A stretch of 64,000 nt of DNA from Flammeovirgaceae bacterium (GTDB lineage Bacteria; Bacteroidota; Bacteroidia; Cytophagales; Cyclobacteriaceae): contig JAJTEH010000006.1 of the NCBI GenBank assembly GCA_021298355.1, positions 1 to 64,000 of the forward strand. Direction: 5' to 3'. The notes under the pieces are model-generated. The model was not told the DNA's origin, made no database searches, and saw only the letters and a program-made list of their open reading frames with translations. Below are positions 58,883 to 64,000 of the stretch, piece after piece. Each line of letters opens with the position of its first letter. Position 1 is the stretch's first letter. The position numbers and the translations under genes were made by a program.

Positions 58883-59716
58883 ATGAATAATCAAAATTTA
58901 TTTTCAACAAAAGGGCTGCTGCTGGTAGCGAAGCGTGCAGTACTTTTTACTCTTCTATTTTCTTATATGAATTGTACAGATGATAAGCAGAAGGTTGTAA
59001 ACTTTACCAACCTTGTGTTAGCTGAAGAGTTCGATGTAAACGGTCCTCCAAACCCCGAAGTATGGAGTTACAATATTGGCACAGGCCAAAACGGTTGGGG
59101 CAATAACGAATTACAATACTACACCGATAGGCCCGAAAATGTAACCGTACAAAACGGATACATGATTATTACTGCGCGCAAAGAATCTTTTAACGGTTCG
59201 CAGTATACCTCAGCGAGATTGGTAACCAAAGGTAAATTCGAGCAGCAATATGGCCGTTTCGAAGCTCGTATGCGTTTACCCTGGGGGCAAGGTTTATGGC
59301 CTGCCTTCTGGATGTTGGGAGCAGATATAGATGATAATCCCTGGCCAGGGGCAGGTGAAATCGATATCATGGAGTTACGTGGACAAAACCCTAACATATT
59401 ATTAGGCACTGTGCATGGCCCTGGCTATAGTGGCGGCCAGTCTATCTCTAAAAGCTATACTTTACCAAACGATCGCTTCGATACAGGCTTTCATGTTTTC
59501 GGTATTGAATGGGGCCCTAACTACATCAACTTTTATGTAGATGATGTTTTATACAATCAGATAACACCAGCCGATGTACCGGGCGAATGGGTATTCAATA
59601 AACCCTTCTATATCCTGATGAACGTGGCCGTAGGCGGAAACTTTGTTGGAGCACCCAACACAGAAACTGTTTTCCCTCAAACCATGCTGGTAGACTACGT
59701 ACGTGTATACAATTAA
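58883..59716 (+). CDS. GH16 family glucanase lipoprotein
   Basis: 277 residues from the ATG at 58883, chosen because it precedes a lipoprotein signal (LFTLLFSYMNC); a frame start at 58814 lies inside the previous gene. The GH16 catalytic signature is E159-I-D161-I-M-E164 (GEIDIMELRG), with other landmarks WSYNIGTGQNGWGNNELQYY, YGRFEARMRLPWGQGLWPAF and HVFGIEWGPNYINFYVDD. GH16 laminarinases (beta-1,3-glucanases) have this layout, so an endo-beta-1,3-glucanase at the cell surface is the best call. Beta-1,3/1,4 specificity cannot be excluded. Confidence 0.93.
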   Translation: MNNQNLFSTKGLLLVAKRAVLFTLLFSYMNCTDDKQKVVNFTNLVLAEEFDVNGPPNPEVWSYNIGTGQNGWGNNELQYYTDRPENVTVQNGYMIITARKESFNGSQYTSARLVTKGKFEQQYGRFEARMRLPWGQGLWPAFWMLGADIDDNPWPGAGEIDIMELRGQNPNILLGTVHGPGYSGGQSISKSYTLPNDRFDTGFHVFGIEWGPNYINFYVDDVLYNQITPADVPGEWVFNKPFYILMNVAVGGNFVGAPNTETVFPQTMLVDYVRVYN

Positions 59717-59741
59717 CCAATAAACTTAATCATAGAAACTC

Positions 59742-62027
59742 ATGAACAAATTTGTAAAACATATTCGCCTCATCATCGCCTTTGCAGCGTTGGTTATGGC
59801 AACTGGCTGTATCGAAGATGCAGACGATCTTCCGAAAGTAGAAGCCGGATTTACGTACACTGTAAGCGAAACCGGAACAGTAACGTTCATCAACACATCT
59901 AATCTGGCCACAAAATACCTATGGGATTTTGGAGACGATGAAACAAGCACGGAAGTAAACCCTGTTAAATCATATACACCTGGCGAATACATTGTTAATC
60001 TACGCGCTTCCAATGTTGCAGGAGCTTTTGATGTTTTTACCGACACTTTAAACATCGTTGTAAAAGATAAAGTTTCTTTACCTATCACATGGGATAACAC
60101 CAATGTAGATTACGAAGTAACAACCTTTAACGGTGCATCCTTCGCAATTGTAAATAATCCGAGTGTAAGCGGTACAAACAATAAAGAAACAAAAGTGGGT
60201 GCCATCACCAATATTGGCGCAGCCTTCGAAGGTATCTTTATTGATCTGGAAACACAGATTGATTTAGCAACCAATAAAACAATCGCCATGAACGTTCGCT
60301 CTACAGTAGCAGTACCTATTTTAGTAAAGTTAGAAGAAGGAACAAGCGGCCCTGTTGAAGTTAGTGTAAACCACGGTGGCACAGGTTGGGAAAACCTCAA
60401 ATTTAACTTTACCTCGTCTGCAAAATACTCGCGCATAACCATGTTTGTAGATGGCCCCGGCACAACAGCGGGTACATTCTTTGTTGATGATATCGTACAA
60501 GAAGCAACAGTAGCTCCTACCGCACCAACAACTGCAGCTCCAACACCTCCGGCACGTGCAGCAGGCGATGTGGTTTCTTTATTTAGTGGCGCTTACACAA
60601 ACGTAACGGTTGATACATGGCGCACGGGCTGGTCTGCCGGAACATTAGAAGATGTAAACATTGCAGGTAACCCAACTAAAAAATACTCTGGGCTAGACTT
60701 TGTTGGCGTAGAAACCTTTAACCCTAAAGTTAATGTAGCGAATATGACCCACGTACACATAGACGTATGGTCTGCAGATTTCAATCAGTTCTCGCTTAAG
60801 CTTGTAAATTTTGGTGCAACAACAACTGAACATCAGGTAGATTATGCCAACCCGGCAAAAGGCGAATGGATTTCTTACGACATACCACTTACCGCATTTA
60901 CGGGTCTTGCTGCCAGAAATGAACTTGCGCAATACATTTTCGTTGGCCGTCCGATCGGAAACAATACCATTTTCATAGATAACTTTTATTTCTACAGAAA
61001 CCCTGTTGTTACGGCACCTAACACTGCCGCACCAACACCACCTGCACGCGCAGCCGGAGATGTTATCTCAATCTTTAGTGGAAGTTATACTAACCTTTCC
61101 GGTATAGATTATAACCCTAATTGGGGACAGAGTGGTTTTGGTTCTGTTAATCCTGCGTTCAATCCTGGTAACGGAAACCTTGTGCTGGCTTATCCTAACT
61201 TTAACTACCAAGGCACACAATTAGCAAGTAATGTAGATGCCTCTGCCATGCAGTTTTTACATGTAGATATTTGGGTAGCAGCCGGAACAGACAGGCAAGT
61301 AAAAGTAAGCCCTATAAATGCAGGAACAGGTGCTGCCGAATTTCTGGTTAATGTTCCGCTTACGCCCGGCCAATGGAATAGTGTGGATTTACCAAAGAGC
61401 AGTTTTACCGGCATGACATGGAATGCCATAAATCAATTAAAGTTCGATGGCCAGTTTAATGGAAACGGTACCGCCAACACAACTCCATTTAATATTTACC
61501 TCGACAATATTTACTTCTACAAAGCCGCAGCAGGTGGTGGCGGAGGATCAACCAGTTTTATTACAAATGGAGGTTTTGAATTAGGCGATTCTAATTGGCT
61601 ATTGATTAATAATAACGGAGCAACGTCTATCAGTAGCACCGAAAACAATGGTGGAACAAAATCTGCAAAAATTGAAAGTGGCAAATTTGATAATCCAGGA
61701 GTTAAACAAGAAAGATTTGCTGTTGGAACAGTCTTACCAAATACTCAGTATGAAGTAAAGTTTGATGTTAAACAACAAACTTTAGTAGATGGAGCTGTTG
61801 TTAATGCATTTGTGTTTTCTGAAACAAACACAACTAATCCAGCTGTTCAACATATCCTTACACCCATTACTTTATCTCAAGGCAATTGGAGTTCAAACAC
61901 CCTTACCTTCACAACCGCAGCTGATGTTACGGGAGGTATTTCTTTATTGATCGAAGTTGTTTGTGGTGGTGCTGATTCTTGTAATGGAGTGGTATTTATT
62001 GACAACGTTTCGCTCGTAAAAAAGTAA
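59742..62027 (+). CDS. PKD and multi-CBM-like lipoprotein
   Basis: 761 residues, lipobox LVMATGCIED. Mature order: a PKD domain (TVTFINTSNLATKYLWDFGD, about 30-115), a beta-sandwich binding-type domain (about 120-255), two copies of the 150-residue domain shared with the 57463 lipoprotein (each opening TPPARAAGDVVSLFSGAYTN or close to it and ending IFIDNFYFYR/IYLDNIYFYK), a Gly-rich linker and a C-terminal CBM4/9-like domain (FITNGGFELGDSNW to VVFIDNVSLVKK). It starts 25 nt after the GH16 gene. It is likely a surface beta-glucan-binding protein. Confidence 0.82.
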   Translation: MNKFVKHIRLIIAFAALVMATGCIEDADDLPKVEAGFTYTVSETGTVTFINTSNLATKYLWDFGDDETSTEVNPVKSYTPGEYIVNLRASNVAGAFDVFTDTLNIVVKDKVSLPITWDNTNVDYEVTTFNGASFAIVNNPSVSGTNNKETKVGAITNIGAAFEGIFIDLETQIDLATNKTIAMNVRSTVAVPILVKLEEGTSGPVEVSVNHGGTGWENLKFNFTSSAKYSRITMFVDGPGTTAGTFFVDDIVQEATVAPTAPTTAAPTPPARAAGDVVSLFSGAYTNVTVDTWRTGWSAGTLEDVNIAGNPTKKYSGLDFVGVETFNPKVNVANMTHVHIDVWSADFNQFSLKLVNFGATTTEHQVDYANPAKGEWISYDIPLTAFTGLAARNELAQYIFVGRPIGNNTIFIDNFYFYRNPVVTAPNTAAPTPPARAAGDVISIFSGSYTNLSGIDYNPNWGQSGFGSVNPAFNPGNGNLVLAYPNFNYQGTQLASNVDASAMQFLHVDIWVAAGTDRQVKVSPINAGTGAAEFLVNVPLTPGQWNSVDLPKSSFTGMTWNAINQLKFDGQFNGNGTANTTPFNIYLDNIYFYKAAAGGGGGSTSFITNGGFELGDSNWLLINNNGATSISSTENNGGTKSAKIESGKFDNPGVKQERFAVGTVLPNTQYEVKFDVKQQTLVDGAVVNAFVFSETNTTNPAVQHILTPITLSQGNWSSNTLTFTTAADVTGGISLLIEVVCGGADSCNGVVFIDNVSLVKK

Positions 62028-62046
62028 TTTCTTGAAATTTAATGCA

Positions 62047-62073
62047 TAGGTCGGGAGTAAATAACCCGACCTA
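62047..62073 (+). terminator. Hairpin after the PKD/CBM lipoprotein gene
   Basis: TAGGTCGGG (62047-62055) and CCCGACCTA (62065-62073) form a perfect 9-bp stem with a 9-nt loop, 19 nt after the TAA. It is followed by TTTCG rather than a long T-run. It may end or attenuate the transcript before the phosphorylase gene. Confidence 0.65.
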
Positions 62074-62112
62074 TTTCGAAGTAATTGAAATCTGTATAAA
62101 ACTTGGTACAAG

Positions 62113-64000
62113 GTGAAGTCTTTTGATTCGCAGTTAAAAAGTATTGTAATAGAAAATGAAGTCTATTTTAAAATTGAAGATGTAGACTCATTTCGGCCTT
62201 TCTTTATGAGTATCGTTAGCCAGGCCGACCATTGGTTGTTTATTGGCAGTAACGGTGGTATAAGTGCAGGACGCAAAAATGCCGAACAAGCCTTGTTCCC
62301 TTACTATACAGATGATAAAATTATTGAATCTGCAGAAAACACCGGTTCTAAAACGATCATCCGAACAAGTATAGACAACAAGCTATTTGTGTGGGAACCC
62401 TTTTCTATACACTACGCGTATCAATACACGCTTAAAAGAAATCTGTATAAAAACACTATTGGCAATAAAATTCTTTTCGAAGAAGTTAATGAGCAGCTTG
62501 GCTTAACTTTTCATTATCAATGGAGCACAAGCGAACGTTTCGGGTTTGTTAAATCAAGCAGGTTAATAAACCATTCTAACCAACCCAAAACGGTTGTAGT
62601 GTTAGATGGCATACAAAACATAATGCCCCATGGGGTTGGAAGCATGCTGCAAAATTCGCGGAGCAACTTAGTAGATGCTTATAAGAGAAACGAATTACAT
62701 TCTTCTAGTGGTGTTGCCACATTTGCGTTAAGTTCTATAATTGTAGATAAAGCCGAACCCAGCGAAGCCCTAAAAGCTACCACTGTTTGGGCAGCAGGGA
62801 TAAAGCCCAACAACATCTTGGTATCAACGTTGCAAATACATGCTTTTCGTAAAGGAATACCCCTACAAACCGAAACGGATTGTAAAGCAGAAAGAGGCGC
62901 ATATTTAATCGAGGCAGATCTTGTATTGCAACCCAATCAGCAAAAAGAGTGGATAGTAGTTGCCGATGTAAACCAAAGTGTAACCAAAACTATTGCGTTA
63001 CAAAACCTGTTAGAAAGTAACACCCCTATTTTAAAAACCGTAGAAGCCGATGTACAAGCAGGTACAGAACACTTGCTGGCTTTGTGTGCATCTGCAGACG
63101 GATTGCAAAAAACAGCAGACTTGCTACGCGACACACGCCATTTTGCCAACACCATGTTTAACATTATGCGTGGTGGTATTTTCGACAATCACTACCTACT
63201 GGAAAAATCAGACCTGCTAACTTATTTCTCTAAGGCCAATCCCATTGTTTACCAAAACCATAAAGAAAAAATAAACGCCTTACCAGATGTTTGCTTGCAC
63301 CATCAGGTGAATCAAGTAGCTGCGCAAACTAAAGATGCAGATTTTATACGGCTTTCGTTAGAATATCTACCGTTAAAATTTAGCAGACGACACGGAGACC
63401 CAAGCCGCCCTTGGAATCAGTTTTCTATAAACATTCGAAGCGAAAAAGATAGTAGCAAAGTATTAGATTACGAAGGCAACTGGCGCGATATATTTCAAAA
63501 TTGGGAAGCCTTAGCGCACGCATATCCTTATTTTATCGAAGGAATGATCGCTAAATTTTTAAATGCCTCTACCTTTGACGGATACAACCCCTATCGCATT
63601 ACTAAAAGCGGAATAGATTGGGAAAAAATTGAAGCTGATGATCCGTGGTCGTATATTGGCTACTGGGGCGATCATCAAATTATTTATCTTCTTAAGTTTT
63701 TGGAGTTTGCCGAAAATCACCAGCCGGGTAAACTTGAAAAATATTTTTCTGAAGAAATATTTGTGTACGCTAACGTACCCTATAAGATTAAGCCGTATGA
63801 TGAAATACTCCTTAACCCCAAAGACACTATCGATTTCGACCATGCGCTAGATCATGCCATTGCAAAACGTAGAGAAACACTAGGTGCCGATAGCGCACTA
63901 GTGCAAAATCAACTTACAGAAATACACCGCGTAAATTTCCTCGAAAAAATATTGGCTTCTTTGTTAGCCAAACTTTCTAACTTCATTCCTGAAGGCGGTA
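62113..64000 (+). CDS. GH94-like glycoside phosphorylase, probably beta-1,3-glucan active (partial)
   Basis: The frame is open to the window edge (about 629 residues seen); homologues as I recall them are about 1100 residues. The start is taken as GTG at 62113; the only in-frame alternatives are codons such as CTG, and a TGA at 62086 closes the frame above. The opening FKIEDVDSFRPFFMSIVSQA and the catalytic-region text SRRHGDPSRPWNQFSI, YEGNWRDIFQNWEALAHAYP and GIDWEKIEADDPWSYIGYWG match the large GH94-related phosphorylases (GH149/GH161 neighbourhood). Context with GH16 suggests phosphorolysis of beta-1,3-oligoglucans to glucose-1-phosphate, which could feed glgC. Family assignment is inference. 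Confidence 0.7.
   Translation, partial: MKSFDSQLKSIVIENEVYFKIEDVDSFRPFFMSIVSQADHWLFIGSNGGISAGRKNAEQALFPYYTDDKIIESAENTGSKTIIRTSIDNKLFVWEPFSIHYAYQYTLKRNLYKNTIGNKILFEEVNEQLGLTFHYQWSTSERFGFVKSSRLINHSNQPKTVVVLDGIQNIMPHGVGSMLQNSRSNLVDAYKRNELHSSSGVATFALSSIIVDKAEPSEALKATTVWAAGIKPNNILVSTLQIHAFRKGIPLQTETDCKAERGAYLIEADLVLQPNQQKEWIVVADVNQSVTKTIALQNLLESNTPILKTVEADVQAGTEHLLALCASADGLQKTADLLRDTRHFANTMFNIMRGGIFDNHYLLEKSDLLTYFSKANPIVYQNHKEKINALPDVCLHHQVNQVAAQTKDADFIRLSLEYLPLKFSRRHGDPSRPWNQFSINIRSEKDSSKVLDYEGNWRDIFQNWEALAHAYPYFIEGMIAKFLNASTFDGYNPYRITKSGIDWEKIEADDPWSYIGYWGDHQIIYLLKFLEFAENHQPGKLEKYFSEEIFVYANVPYKIKPYDEILLNPKDTIDFDHALDHAIAKRRETLGADSALVQNQLTEIHRVNFLEKILASLLAKLSNFIPEGG

Noticed and set aside
54325-64000. 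Classical SusC/SusD polysaccharide utilisation locus
   Set aside because: No SusC-type receptor or SusD helical lipoprotein is in this stretch; the only TonB receptor is at 1033-3279 and is unrelated.

Overview
The window looks like chromosome from a gliding-type Bacteroidota, probably Cytophagales-like. It has AT-rich coding and very tight operons. Signatures of the type IX secretion system (T9SS) are present: a PorP/SprF protein, a type B CTD on the BspA-like protein and a type A CTD on a 2222-residue protein. It also has a TonB receptor with a carboxypeptidase-regulatory-like front domain, TPR and propeller sensor proteins, and many lipoproteins. No rRNA, tRNA, CRISPR array or insertion sequence was recognised.

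Layout. 1-700: a 21-bp tandem array with hairpin units. 1033-3279 (-): TonB receptor. 3455-12456 (+): an almost gapless operon with a DUF2911 protein, hypA, hypB, hypF, hypC, hypD, hypE, an NHL-repeat protein, a UreH/NicO-type nickel permease, a 72-aa unknown protein and a bifunctional-nuclease/UVR protein. It is the whole NiFe hydrogenase maturation set plus nickel uptake, but no hydrogenase subunit lies in the window. 12702-17176 (-): a PorP/SprF protein with its 24-repeat BspA-like cargo. 17312-20073 (-): a NarL-type regulator and a TPR histidine kinase. 21453-30096 (-): a caspase-like protein, a giant T9SS protein and a Kre9-like Ig protein. 30507-43793 (+): signal transduction, comprising a CheA/CheW/CheY/MCP cluster without CheR or CheB, a kinase, then a PAS kinase, REC-kinase and NarL three-gene relay. 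43866-48679: a lipoprotein, a DUF418-like membrane protein and gene remnants. 48756-54110 (-): a membrane-bound LuxR-type regulator, glgA and glgC. 54325-64000 (+): a beta-glucan locus with a glycosidase fused to an outer-membrane barrel, two glucan-binding-type lipoproteins, a GH16 lipoprotein and a partial GH94-like phosphorylase. No SusC/SusD pair is visible.

Two themes stand out. First, four otherwise intact genes (a response regulator, a TPR kinase, a GAF/PAS protein and an outer-membrane barrel) are each cut by one in-frame TAA, and an MCP gene is fused out of frame to a decapitated DUF2490 gene. All lie between 17 and 48 kb, while the hydrogenase and glucan loci are intact. Second, the right end looks like a SusCD-free laminarin/beta-glucan system with an enzyme-barrel fusion, divergent from glycogen synthesis genes under a one-component membrane regulator.

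All family assignments come from reading motifs by eye; no database search was possible.
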